Origin: Sciscionella sediminilitoris
GTDB taxonomy: Bacteria > Actinomycetota > Actinomycetes > Mycobacteriales > Pseudonocardiaceae
Assembly: GCF_000737195.2 (NCBI RefSeq)
Contig: NZ_JALM01000003.1
Location: 1 to 64,000 of the forward strand
DNA length: 64,000 nt
Direction of reading: 5' to 3'
Shown here: piece by piece, positions 51,159 through 59,887 of the stretch
Position numbering within the stretch: the stretch's first letter is position 1
Layout: each line of letters begins with the position of its first letter
Made by a program: the position numbers and the translations under genes
The notes under the pieces: model-generated
What the model was told of the DNA's origin: nothing
Database searches by the model: none
The model's input: the letters and a program-made list of their open reading frames with translations, nothing else

Positions 51159-54093
51159 GCGCGCGCTCGAGCACATCCGCGGCGTGGTGTGCCTGCGCGA
51201 GACTCAGCACCAGCGGCGGCTTGATCTTGAGCACGTTGTCGTGCGGCCCGTCGGTGGACAGCAGCACGCCGTCGGCTTTCGCGGCTTCCACCACCCGGTT
51301 CGCGCGCTCCTTGTCGGGGCGTTTGCTCGCGGTGTCCTCGACCAGTTCCATCCCGAGGAACAGCCCGCGCCCGCGCACCTGCCCGATTCCGCCGTCGTGT
51401 TCGGCCAGTGCGGACAGCCGCTGCACCAGGTGGCCGCCGACCACCTGCGCGTTCGCCATCAGCCGTTCCTCGGCGAGCACTTCGAGAACCGCCTGCCCGG
51501 CCGCGCAGGAGACCGGGTTCCCGCCGTAGGTGTTGAAGTACTCCATCCCGGTCCGGAACCGGCGCGCCACCTCGGGCGTGGTGACCACCGCGCCGATCGG
51601 ATGACCGTTCCCGATCGGTTTGCCGAGGGTGACGATGTCCGGAACCACACCGTGTCGTTCGAAGGCCCACATGTGCTCGCCGACCCTGCCGAATCCGCAC
51701 TGCACCTCGTCGGCGATACACAGCGCGCCCGCCTCCCGCGCGTGTGCGTAAGCGGCGGCGAGATACCCCTCGGCGAGCTCGACCTGGCCCGCGCAGCCGG
51801 GAATCGACTCGTGCACGAAAGCCGCGGCCGGGGTGTGGCGTGCGGACAGTTCGGCACAGTGCCGGGCCACATCCGCGGCATAGCGCGGGCCGTCCGCACC
51901 GAACTCGCCACGGTAGGGATCCGGGATCGCGCAGACCCGGACGTGTTCACCGGGCCCCGTTCCCCCGGACCGGTTGAACTTGTACGGGCTGATCTCGATC
52001 AGTGAGCTCAGGTTGCCGTGATAGGCCCAGTCCAGCACCAGGGTGTGCCGCCGCCCGGTCGCGGTGCGGGCCAGCCGCAGCGCCAGGTCGTTGGCCTCGC
52101 TCCCGGAATTGGTCAGCAGCACCACGTTCAGCGGATCCGGGAAGGTCGCGGCCAGCGCGCGGGCGTACTCGGTGAGGTTCGCGTGCAGGTACCGGGTGTT
52201 CGTGTTCAGCCGCCCGGCCTGCGCGCTGAGTGCCTCGACCACCCGGGGATGACAGTGCCCGACGTGGCAGACGTTGTTCACCAGGTCCAGGTAGCGCCTG
52301 CCGTGCACATCGACCAGTTCCGCGCCCTCCCCCTCGACGATGTGCAGCGGCTCGGCATAGCTCAGTGACAGGGTGGGCGCGAGGTTCGCCGCCCGGCGCG
52401 CCGCGATCTGTTCCGCGTCCCGCGTGGCCGCCGCCTCGGTCACGGCCCGCGCGCGCAGCACGAGGTTCGGATCGGGGCAGATGCTCTCCCACACATCCAC
52501 CTCGCTCGGCCGCACGGCGCCCGGCAGGTCGGTCGAGCGGCCGAGCAGCGTGGTGAACAGCTGCACGTGAATGTGCGGCGGCCAGCCACCGTTCTCCCCC
52601 GCCGCGCCGACCCGCCCGATCCGTTCCCCGCGGCCGATGCCCTGCCCGGCGCGGATTCCGGTGACGCTCTCCCGGTCGAGGTGCCCGACGAGCAGCCAGA
52701 ACGGGGTGCCCGAACCGGTCCGGTACTCCAGCAGGAGCACCCCGCCGTAGTCGTAGTCCGCGCCCCGGAACTCGGCCGCGGCAACGGTTCCCGCGAAGGG
52801 ACTGAACACCTCGGCGCCCGCGGCGGCGAACACGTCGATACCCATGTGCACGCTGCGCCGTTCCCCCTGCGCGCTCGCGAAGGCCGCCGAGCGGTACACC
52901 ACCCGGTCCTCGCGGTAGCGGCCGATGCTCAGCGTGGCCGCGCCCGCCGCGCGCTGCCTGGCGATCGCGGTGTCCACGGCGGCGGCCCCGTTGCCGATGT
53001 GCAGCTCCGCGGGGCCCTCGGCGCTCCAGTCGATGGCGTGCACCCGCGCGCTCGCCGGATCGGTGCGCAGCATCGGGGCGGGAGCGCAGTCCGCCCCGCG
53101 CAGCCAGGTCACGATCTCCCTGCCCGCGGCGACCGGGCGGTATCCGCAGGCGTCCCGGAACCGCGCGGTCAGCAGCTCACGCGGTACCTCGGCGAGCCTG
53201 CCGAGCAGCTCCCGGATCGCGGGCTGGCTGGTCTCCAGGTATGCGTTGCCCGGATCGGCGGCGTGCTGGTCGGCGGCGTTGCACAGGCTCATCGCCAGTC
53301 GCAGATCCACCAGATCCGGCAGCAGGTCCAGTTCCGCCGCCGACAGCGGGGAATTCCCGTGGTACCCGGCGAGCACCGAACAGGCCGCCGCGACCGGGTC
53401 GGGCGCGCCGAGCTGGGCGTAGGCGAGCGCGACGGCCAGCCCGCACACCCGGGGCGCGCGCACCACATCGCCGAGGTCCACGATTCCCGCGATCTCCCCG
53501 TCCGCGCCGACCAGGATGTTGTGCTCATTGGCGTCGTTGTGGATCGCCTGTCCCGGCAGCGCGGCGAGCCGGGGCGCGAACTCCGGCAGCCGCGCGAACA
53601 CCCCTGCGGCGAACTCCCGCTCCGGTCCGGCGAGCAGCACCACCGCGTGTTCGAGCGCCGCGGCGTGCAGCGGATTCCACCGGTAGTCCCGGTCCAGTTC
53701 CGGATGCTCGAATCCGGCCAGCCGTTCGTCCAGCGCGGCGACCGCGGCCCCGAGCGCGCGCAGCCGGGCCGGACCGGGGGCACCGGCGTGCGCCCACACC
53801 GTCCCGGGAACCCAGTGCAGCAGGTGCGCACGGCGCCGTTGCCCGTCCAGTTCGACGTCCGCGCTGGCCGCGAGCCGGGTGGTCGGTACCGCCGTGCTGT
53901 CCCCGAGGTGGGCAAGCAGCGCCTCCTGCATGACCAGTTCCGCGCTCGCCGTGCCGGCCGCGTACACCTTCAGCAGATAGCGCGGGCTCCCGGCCACGTC
54001 CAGTCGCAGGTTCGTATGCCGTTCCCCTTGCAGGGCAACGGCTTCGGCGTGCACATCGAAGGCATCGCTGGCGAGCTCGGCGAATTTGCGCAT
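51130..54093 (-). CDS. Fusion protein: APH-type kinase + M23 peptidase-like domain + class III aminotransferase/phospho-lyase
   Basis: A 987-residue three-domain protein. Residues 1 to about 330 are an APH/choline-kinase-type kinase with HNDANEHNILV (catalytic Asp187, Asn192) and VDLGD (Asp206). About 390-530 is an M23 (LytM) domain with complete zinc ligands, His416/Asp420 in HMGID and His507/His509 in PHIHV. About 560-985 is a class III PLP domain: NSGSEAND, Asp795 and Lys825 in TLGKPIGNG. Close relatives of the last domain are ethanolamine-phosphate and phosphohydroxylysine phospho-lyases, whose partner kinases have the APH fold. ATG 54093; no signal peptide. An amino-alcohol kinase plus phospho-lyase is inferred. 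Confidence 0.85.
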   Translation of the reverse strand: MRKFAELASDAFDVHAEAVALQGERHTNLRLDVAGSPRYLLKVYAAGTASAELVMQEALLAHLGDSTAVPTTRLAASADVELDGQRRRAHLLHWVPGTVWAHAGAPGPARLRALGAAVAALDERLAGFEHPELDRDYRWNPLHAAALEHAVVLLAGPEREFAAGVFARLPEFAPRLAALPGQAIHNDANEHNILVGADGEIAGIVDLGDVVRAPRVCGLAVALAYAQLGAPDPVAAACSVLAGYHGNSPLSAAELDLLPDLVDLRLAMSLCNAADQHAADPGNAYLETSQPAIRELLGRLAEVPRELLTARFRDACGYRPVAAGREIVTWLRGADCAPAPMLRTDPASARVHAIDWSAEGPAELHIGNGAAAVDTAIARQRAAGAATLSIGRYREDRVVYRSAAFASAQGERRSVHMGIDVFAAAGAEVFSPFAGTVAAAEFRGADYDYGGVLLLEYRTGSGTPFWLLVGHLDRESVTGIRAGQGIGRGERIGRVGAAGENGGWPPHIHVQLFTTLLGRSTDLPGAVRPSEVDVWESICPDPNLVLRARAVTEAAATRDAEQIAARRAANLAPTLSLSYAEPLHIVEGEGAELVDVHGRRYLDLVNNVCHVGHCHPRVVEALSAQAGRLNTNTRYLHANLTEYARALAATFPDPLNVVLLTNSGSEANDLALRLARTATGRRHTLVLDWAYHGNLSSLIEISPYKFNRSGGTGPGEHVRVCAIPDPYRGEFGADGPRYAADVARHCAELSARHTPAAAFVHESIPGCAGQVELAEGYLAAAYAHAREAGALCIADEVQCGFGRVGEHMWAFERHGVVPDIVTLGKPIGNGHPIGAVVTTPEVARRFRTGMEYFNTYGGNPVSCAAGQAVLEVLAEERLMANAQVVGGHLVQRLSALAEHDGGIGQVRGRGLFLGMELVEDTASKRPDKERANRVVEAAKADGVLLSTDGPHDNVLKIKPPLVLSLAQAHHAADVLERALSRCAPRSR

Positions 54094-54173
54094 ACTCCGG
54101 AAGCTAGGCCGCGGCCGTCCGGGCTGTCGAGAGAATCCGCACGGCGAGCGCGAATCTTGCAATAATCCGGCGC

Positions 54174-54608
54174 ATGGACGAGATCGATCGCGGAATCTTG
54201 CATGAACTGCGCCGGGACGGCCGGAGTTCGCTCGAACGTCTTGCGCACGCCTGCGGCCTGGCCGCATCCTCGGTCAAGCGCCGGATCGCCCGGCTCGAGG
54301 AGTCCGGGGTGATCCGCGGCTACACGGTGCGGCTCGACCGATTCGCACTCGGCCGGGGAACCCAGGCGCTGATCGGGGTGTTCGCCGCTGCGGGCACCAC
54401 GCGGGAGGCGCTCACCGCGGCGCTGACCGGACAGGAGGAGATCGTGCGGGCCTGGACGACGGCGGGGAACGCGGATGCCCTCGCCCTAGTGCAGGCAAGC
54501 GATATCGATCACCTCGAGGAGGTCATCCTGCGGCTGCAGCGCACCAAGTGCATCGCGCACACCCGCACCCAGGTCCTGCTGAGCGAACTGGTGGAACGGG
54601 ACTGTTGA
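54174..54608 (+). CDS. Lrp/AsnC-family regulator
   Basis: A 144-residue Lrp protein: HTH LERLAHACGLAASSVKRRIARLEESGVI (about 20-47) and a RAM effector domain with the GNADALALVQASD segment. ATG 54174. It is divergent from the fusion gene and 50 bases ahead of an APC permease, so it likely senses the amino acid or amine that both handle. Confidence 0.87.
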   Translation: MDEIDRGILHELRRDGRSSLERLAHACGLAASSVKRRIARLEESGVIRGYTVRLDRFALGRGTQALIGVFAAAGTTREALTAALTGQEEIVRAWTTAGNADALALVQASDIDHLEEVILRLQRTKCIAHTRTQVLLSELVERDC

Positions 54609-54658
54609 GCGGTTTCCGCTGACCTCGGCGCCGCTACCTCAACGAGGAGGACAAGGCC

Positions 54659-56308
54659 ATGGCGACACCACTGCACGACGGTACCCGGCGCACCACGGTC
54701 CGGCTGGACACCGGACTGCGCCGGGACATCGGCCGCCGGAGCCTGCTGTTCACCGGAGTCGGCTCGATCATCGGCTCCGGATGGCTGTTCAGTTCCCTGG
54801 AAGCGGCGCGGATCGCCGGTCCCGGCGCGATCTTCTCCTGGCTGATCGGTGCGGTGATGGTCACCCTGATCGGGCTCACCTTCGCCGAACTCTCGGTCAT
54901 GTTCCCGGTCGCGGGCGGGGTGATCCGCTTCGCCCAGTTCGGTTTCGGTTCGTTCGCCGGATTCTTCGCCGGATGGGTGCTCTGGGTGGCCTGCGCCGCC
55001 TCCGCGCCGAGTGAGGTGCTCGCCGTGCTGCAGTACGCCAAGCCGTATCTGCCCTGGCTGATGACCGAGAAGTCCGGGGTGCTCGTGGTCACCGGCGGCG
55101 GGCTGCTGGTCGCGATCGGGCTCATGGCGGTGTTCAGCGTGATCAACGTGTTCGGCGTGAAACTGTTCGTGCGCTTCAACGACGCGCTCGTCTGGTGGAA
55201 GCTGCTGATCATCGTGGTGACCATCGGCGGGCTGTTCGCGCTGTCCTTTCATCCGGGCAATCTCGTCGAGCACGGCGGGTTGTTCCCGGCCGGAGCCGGT
55301 TCGGTGTTCACCGCGCTGCCCGCGGCCGGGATCGTGTTCGCCTTCCTCGGGTTCCGCCAGGGCGTGGAGTTCGCCGGGGAATCCGCGGACCCGCAGCGCA
55401 ATGTGCCGTTCGCGGTGATCGGCTCGATCGTGGTGACCGGGCTGCTCTACGTGCTGCTGCAGATCGCCTTTCTCACCGGGCTGCCGGAACACCTGCTCGG
55501 CGCGGGCTGGGCGCACGTCACGTTCACCGATGTCGCTGGCCCGCTCGCCGGGCTCGCCGGGATACTCGGTGCCACCTGGCTGGCCGTGCTGCTCTACGCC
55601 GATGCCATCGTCTCCCCCGGCGACACCGGACTGATCTACACCGCGGTCACCACCCGGATGGCCTTTGCCAACGCGCGCAACGGAAACGCCCCGCTCGCGC
55701 TCACCAGGCTGAACCGGCGCGGCATTCCGTGGATCGCGGTGCTGCTCACCTTCGTCTTCGGCTGCCTGTTCTTCCTGCCGTTCCCCGGCTGGCAGAAGAT
55801 CATCGGGTTCATCACCTCGGCCACCGTGCTCACCTTCGCCTTCGGCCCGGTCGCGTTCGGGGCGCTGCGCCGCACTCTTCCGGATCAGCCGCGCCCGTTC
55901 CGGCTGCCCTGCGGTGACCTGCTGGCCTATCTGGCGTTCCTCTCCGCGAACCTGATCGTGTTCTGGACCGGCTGGGAGGTCAACGAGAAACTGTTCGCCG
56001 CGATCGCGCTCGGTTATGTTTTCCTCGCCTGCTACCGGAAATTCGCCCGCCGCACGCTGCCCGCCCTGGACTTCCGCGCCGGTTCCTGGTGCCTGATCTG
56101 GATCGCGGGGATGGCCGTGCTGAGCTACTTCGGCGAATTCGGCGCCGCGAAGGACACCGTGCTGCCCGGTGGCAGAGGCCCGCTCGGCATGATCGGCGGC
56201 ACCCTGATCATCGCCGGATTCAGCGCGGCCGTCTACGCCTACGCGATGCTGCTGCGCCCCTCGTTCGCGAACACGATCGCGAATATCGGCGACCCGCGCG
56301 AACAGTGA
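54659..56308 (+). CDS. APC-family amino acid permease
   Basis: A 549-residue permease with about 12-14 membrane segments. The N-terminal GVGSIIGSGWLFSS is the APC substrate-binding motif, and FRQGVEFAGESADPQRNVPFAV the conserved mid-protein loop. ATG with GAGGAGG 8 bases upstream. With Lrp and the fusion enzyme it forms an import-and-degrade unit for an amine or hydroxy-amino acid (inference). Confidence 0.86.
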   Translation: MATPLHDGTRRTTVRLDTGLRRDIGRRSLLFTGVGSIIGSGWLFSSLEAARIAGPGAIFSWLIGAVMVTLIGLTFAELSVMFPVAGGVIRFAQFGFGSFAGFFAGWVLWVACAASAPSEVLAVLQYAKPYLPWLMTEKSGVLVVTGGGLLVAIGLMAVFSVINVFGVKLFVRFNDALVWWKLLIIVVTIGGLFALSFHPGNLVEHGGLFPAGAGSVFTALPAAGIVFAFLGFRQGVEFAGESADPQRNVPFAVIGSIVVTGLLYVLLQIAFLTGLPEHLLGAGWAHVTFTDVAGPLAGLAGILGATWLAVLLYADAIVSPGDTGLIYTAVTTRMAFANARNGNAPLALTRLNRRGIPWIAVLLTFVFGCLFFLPFPGWQKIIGFITSATVLTFAFGPVAFGALRRTLPDQPRPFRLPCGDLLAYLAFLSANLIVFWTGWEVNEKLFAAIALGYVFLACYRKFARRTLPALDFRAGSWCLIWIAGMAVLSYFGEFGAAKDTVLPGGRGPLGMIGGTLIIAGFSAAVYAYAMLLRPSFANTIANIGDPREQ

Positions 56309-56332
56309 CACCGCACCGGGCATGATGGGCGC

Positions 56333-56932
56333 ATGACCGGAAAGTCCCGAGGACGCCCGAGCACCGGGGTGCGCCAGGCGCTGCTCGCCGCCGCGGAGGC
56401 GGTGCTGTCCGAGACGGGTGTGGGGAAGCTGTCCACCCGCGAGGTGGCGCGCCGTGCCGGGGTCGCCGAGTCCAGCATCTTCTACCACTTCGGCGACCGG
56501 CTCGGGCTGCTCGGCGCGGTGGTGCGCGAACACCTGCCGCTGTACCAGTCCGTGGCCGCCGAGGTGCTGGAGAGCGCGGCGAGCCGGTCCGTGCGGGACA
56601 ATCTGCTCGCCCTGCTCGACGCGCTGGAAGCGTTCTACGTCCGGATCTCGGGCATCCTCGCCGCGGTCCAGGCCGACCCCCAGCTGCACGCCGAGTTCGC
56701 CGGCCGCCAGTCCGGGCCGCAGCGCGCGCTCGGTCCGCTGATCGACTATCTGAGCGAGGAACGCGCCCGCGGGCGGGTGCGCGCCGGGCTCGACGTGGAT
56801 TCGGCCGCGCTGCTGCTGCTCGGTGCCGCGCACCAGCGGGCGCTGCTGGGCCATCTCGGCGGCACCCGGCTCGACGCGCTGCCCAGCACCGCCTCGATCG
56901 CGGACACCCTCGCCGCCTCGATCACCCCGTGA
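56333..56932 (+). CDS. TetR-family regulator
   Basis: A 199-residue TetR protein: HTH STREVARRAGVAESSIFYHFGDRLGLL (about 33-59), then an all-helical ligand domain. ATG 56333. The next gene encodes a small membrane protein, with a 24-bp dyad between them that is the likely operator. Ligand unknown. Confidence 0.85.
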   Translation: MTGKSRGRPSTGVRQALLAAAEAVLSETGVGKLSTREVARRAGVAESSIFYHFGDRLGLLGAVVREHLPLYQSVAAEVLESAASRSVRDNLLALLDALEAFYVRISGILAAVQADPQLHAEFAGRQSGPQRALGPLIDYLSEERARGRVRAGLDVDSAALLLLGAAHQRALLGHLGGTRLDALPSTASIADTLAASITP

Positions 56933-56955
56933 TCCCTGTGTATGCTGGCCACATA

Positions 56956-56979
56956 TTTACTGAGTCCGTGCTCAGTAAA
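56956..56979. promoter_or_regulatory. Operator dyad before the DUF2871 gene
   Basis: TTTACTGAG (56956-56964) and CTCAGTAAA (56971-56979) are perfect 9-bp inverted arms around 6 bases. TATGCT at 56941 could be a -10. The upstream TetR is the natural candidate to bind it. Confidence 0.75.
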
Positions 56980-57002
56980 ACCGTTCCGAACGAAAGACCA
57001 CC

Positions 57003-57434
57003 ATGCGCAAACTGTTCTTCGCCGCCCTGACCTACACCGTTCTCGGCCTGCTCGCCGGAATCTACTACCGCGAGCTCACCAAGGCCTATGACTTCACCGG
57101 GGACACCCAGCTCAGCACCCTGCACACGCATCTGCTCGCGCTGGGCATGCTCGCTTTCCTGATCGTGCTGGCCCTGGAGAAGGTCTTCACCCTGAGCGCC
57201 AGCCGCTGGTTCCGGTACTTCTTCTGGTTCTACAACGCCGGACTGCTGATCACCGTGGCACTGATGACCGTGCACGGCACCCTCACGGTGGTCGGTTCCA
57301 CCTCCGGTGCGGCCATCGCGGGAATCGCCGGGCTCGGCCACATCGTGATCACCGTGGGCATCGCATTCCTGTTCGCCTGCCTGTACGCCCGGCTGCGGCA
57401 CGCCGGATCGGATACCGGCGCGAAGAAGAACTGA
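57003..57434 (+). CDS. DUF2871 family membrane protein
   Basis: A 143-residue protein with four hydrophobic segments. GIYYRELTKAYDFTGDTQLSTLHTH and the following LGM/FLIVLALEK segment match the DUF2871 family found in Gram-positive bacteria. Several histidines (HTH, VHG, GH) lie near the membrane faces. Function unknown. Probably controlled by the TetR encoded upstream. Confidence 0.75.
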   Translation: MRKLFFAALTYTVLGLLAGIYYRELTKAYDFTGDTQLSTLHTHLLALGMLAFLIVLALEKVFTLSASRWFRYFFWFYNAGLLITVALMTVHGTLTVVGSTSGAAIAGIAGLGHIVITVGIAFLFACLYARLRHAGSDTGAKKN

Positions 57435-57457
57435 GCATTACGCCACAGCGGCCCGGA

Positions 57458-58099
57458 TCACGCCAGCCAGCCGTGGTAGTCGGGAAGTTTGACCGTGTGT
57501 TCGGCATGACCACCGGCCAGATCGCCGGCCGAGTTCCCGATATTGGCCACGATCGTATAGCCGCGGTTTTCCAGGCCTTCCCTCGCGTGCTGTTTGAACG
57601 CCTGGAGTGATTCGGTGCTGAGCAAGGGATGCAGCACCAGCCCGTCGACCGGATACCCCACCGCGCGCAGGTTGTTCCGGGTGGCCTCGCGCAGTGGTTC
57701 CGGGCGCCCGGTGATGAAGAAAACGCCGAATCCGCGATGCTTCGCGGCTTCGACCAGCCGCTGGACCGGTTCGATCGCCGGAATGTCCGGCAGCCGGAAG
57801 TGGTACTGCGTCTCCAGGCTCGTGTTGTCGATGTCGAGCACGATCGCGGGTTTCTCGCCGGGCTCGATCGGCACCGATCCGAGATAGCCCGTGGCGGGTG
57901 CGGTGGCTTTCGTCACGTCGCCGATCCAGGTCCGGTAGTCCGGCAGCCACGGCGGCACCGCACCCGCCGTCCGCGCGGAAGCGGGCGCGGGATCGGGTGC
58001 CGCCGTCGCCGTGGTTCCGGCGAGCAGCGTGCCGGAAACGGCAAGCGAGAGAGCCAAAGCGGTGGATTTCGCCCAGCCGCGCGGAAGACGAGGATGCAT
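57458..58099 (-). CDS. Secreted HAD-superfamily (subfamily IIIB) acid phosphatase
   Basis: A 213-residue exported phosphatase: signal peptide (STALALSLAVSGTLLAGTTATA), catalytic DxD in IVLDIDNTSLE, FITGRPE (second motif), Lys in AFKQHAREGL, and NIGNSAGDLAGG (acidic fourth motif region). ATG 58099 with AAGGAGG upstream. It would release phosphate outside the cell. Promoter not obvious. Confidence 0.82.
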   Translation of the reverse strand: MHPRLPRGWAKSTALALSLAVSGTLLAGTTATAAPDPAPASARTAGAVPPWLPDYRTWIGDVTKATAPATGYLGSVPIEPGEKPAIVLDIDNTSLETQYHFRLPDIPAIEPVQRLVEAAKHRGFGVFFITGRPEPLREATRNNLRAVGYPVDGLVLHPLLSTESLQAFKQHAREGLENRGYTIVANIGNSAGDLAGGHAEHTVKLPDYHGWLA

Positions 58100-58192
58100 T
58101 GACGCGGAACCTCCTTGCTGTCCGCGCAGCACTCTGCTGCAGAACCACCGCGCTGGCAACCACCGGATCGGTTCCGTAGCGGGAAACTCCCC

Positions 58193-58621
58193 TCAGCCGG
58201 CGGTCGCCGCCCGCAGCACCGGGGCGCGCGGATTCAGTTTCCGGTCGAGGGCGAACCGCCCGCCGCAGAATCCGAGTGCGAGCGAGGTGAGCGCGAGCAC
58301 CAGGACGTATTCGAAACCGCCGTCGGTGGCGAAGAAACCCGAACCGATGTGCGCGATCAGCCCGGCACCGACCATGTCCGCGGCGAGCAGCACACCGAAC
58401 ACCGGAAGCAGCAGCCCGAGGATCAGCGAGACCCCGCCGAGCAGTTCGATCAGCGCGGCCACCCAGGCCGAAAGGGTCGGCAGCGGAACACCCATCTCCA
58501 CGAATCCGGCCGCCGTCGCACTCATTCCGTCGATGGCCAGCTTCTGCAGTCCGTGCGCGATGAACACCACGCCGATGCCGATTCTCGCGATGAGCAGCAG
58601 TACATCTCTGGTCTTTGTCAT
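58193..58621 (-). CDS. DoxX-family membrane protein
   Basis: A 142-residue protein with four membrane segments. IARIGIGVVFIAHGLQKL and WVAALIELLGGVSLILGLLLP are typical of DoxX. DoxX proteins are linked to redox or thiol stress in actinobacteria; nothing local defines the role. ATG 58621 with GAGGGGAG upstream. A small dyad lies 49 bases before it. Confidence 0.82.
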   Translation of the reverse strand: MTKTRDVLLLIARIGIGVVFIAHGLQKLAIDGMSATAAGFVEMGVPLPTLSAWVAALIELLGGVSLILGLLLPVFGVLLAADMVGAGLIAHIGSGFFATDGGFEYVLVLALTSLALGFCGGRFALDRKLNPRAPVLRAATAG

Positions 58622-58669
58622 GGTTTCTCCCCTCGTGAGGTCGATGTCGCCCATGACTGTACCTGATGA

Positions 58670-58681
58670 TTGAACGCTCAA
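58670..58681. promoter_or_regulatory. Small dyad TTGA-N4-TCAA upstream of doxX
   Basis: TTGAACGCTCAA, a short dyad in the 102-base gap between the doxX start and the monooxygenase stop. It looks like a repressor half-site pair, but no regulator gene is adjacent. Confidence 0.35.
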
Positions 58682-58723
58682 CCACTTTACCGGGAGCTCA
58701 CAGCCGATCGAGCACCATGCCGC

Positions 58724-59887
58724 TCAGGTGTAGAGGCTGAATTCGGGGACGGCGCCGGTGAGGTAGTGGGCGCCGAGTTCACGCCGCTTGTAGGCGACCG
58801 GGTCGTGCAGCGTGTGCGTGCGCACGTTGCGCCAGAACCGATCGAAGCCGTGTTTGCTCGCGGTGGCCCGCGCCCCGGTCACCTCGAAGACCCGTTCGGT
58901 CACCTCGAGCGCGGTCTCGGTGGCCACGATCTTGAGCGCGGTGATCTGCTCGGCGAGTTCCCCGCGCCCGGCCCAGGTGAGCGCGGAACCTTCCGCGTCC
59001 ACCGCGACGAGCGCCGCCGCGGCCCGGTCCGCGAGCGCGCCGAGCGCGGCCAGCTTCGCCGCGAGTTCCCCGTAGGTGGCCAGCACGTACGGATCCGCGG
59101 TCACCGAGTCCAGTCCGGAGTGGATCCACGGCCGGGAGGTGGTTCTGGTGTACTCCCGCGCGGTCCGCAGTGCGCCCTCGGCGATCCCCAGGTACAGGTG
59201 CCCGAACACCGCCTGGATGGCCGGGGTGAGCAGGGTGGCGCGCGGGGTTATCCGTTCCGGGGCAAGGGATCCGAGCACGTTCTCGGTCGCGACCGGTGCC
59301 CGCTCGAAGGTCACGCTCCCGCTCGCGGACAGCCGCTGGCCGATGTTGTCCCAGTCCCCGCCGAAGCTGATTCCCTCGCCGGTGCTGGGAATCGCGGCCA
59401 GCAGTGGTTCCCCGGTCGTGGTCAGGCTGGCTCCGATGACGATGATGTCCCCGGAACTCGTCCCGGTGGCGAAGCGCTTGGTGCCGTCCAGCAGATAACC
59501 CTCGCCGTCCGGGGTCAACAGCAGCTCGGGATCGGTCGGATTGACCGCGTCACCCCAGAGCCACTGCCGCCGCGCGCTTTCCCCGCCGAGCCGTGCGGCG
59601 ACCTCTTCCGGTGCGGTGAACCAGAGGTTGTACTGGTTCACGTAGTGGTACCCGATCAGCTGGGCGACCGAACCGTCCGCGGCGGCGATCTCGCGCACCA
59701 CGGCGAGCGCGGTGCCCCAGTCCTGCCCGGCACCGCCCTGTGCGGCGGGTACGAGCAGGGCCGGGAGTTCGGCCTTGCGCAACAGTTCCGCCTCGGCGAG
59801 CGGTTCGGCCCCGGCCGCGTCCCGCTCGACCGCGTCCACGGCCAGGGTTTCGGCGACCTCGCGGGCGCGTTCGATCCAGTCGGTCAT
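58724..59887 (-). CDS. Acyl-CoA-dehydrogenase-fold flavin monooxygenase (DszC/SfnB-like)
   Basis: A 387-residue protein of the acyl-CoA dehydrogenase fold that lacks the acyl-CoA dehydrogenase Glu/EPxAGSD features. It has DGTKRFATGTSSGDIIVIG and ASKHGFDRFWRNVRTHTLHDPVAYK, the latter typical of DszC and related two-component FMN monooxygenases. The GTH/LHDP region near the C-terminus binds flavin in this group. Overlaps the LLM gene (ATGA). Expected to oxidise a sulfur (or nitrogen) atom of an organic compound. Confidence 0.83.
   Translation of the reverse strand: MTDWIERAREVAETLAVDAVERDAAGAEPLAEAELLRKAELPALLVPAAQGGAGQDWGTALAVVREIAAADGSVAQLIGYHYVNQYNLWFTAPEEVAARLGGESARRQWLWGDAVNPTDPELLLTPDGEGYLLDGTKRFATGTSSGDIIVIGASLTTTGEPLLAAIPSTGEGISFGGDWDNIGQRLSASGSVTFERAPVATENVLGSLAPERITPRATLLTPAIQAVFGHLYLGIAEGALRTAREYTRTTSRPWIHSGLDSVTADPYVLATYGELAAKLAALGALADRAAAALVAVDAEGSALTWAGRGELAEQITALKIVATETALEVTERVFEVTGARATASKHGFDRFWRNVRTHTLHDPVAYKRRELGAHYLTGAVPEFSLYT

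Noticed and set aside
52567-54165. 532-residue open frame opposite the fusion gene
   Set aside because: Antisense shadow of the kinase/M23/aminotransferase gene, whose motifs are intact; composition is unlike a folded protein.
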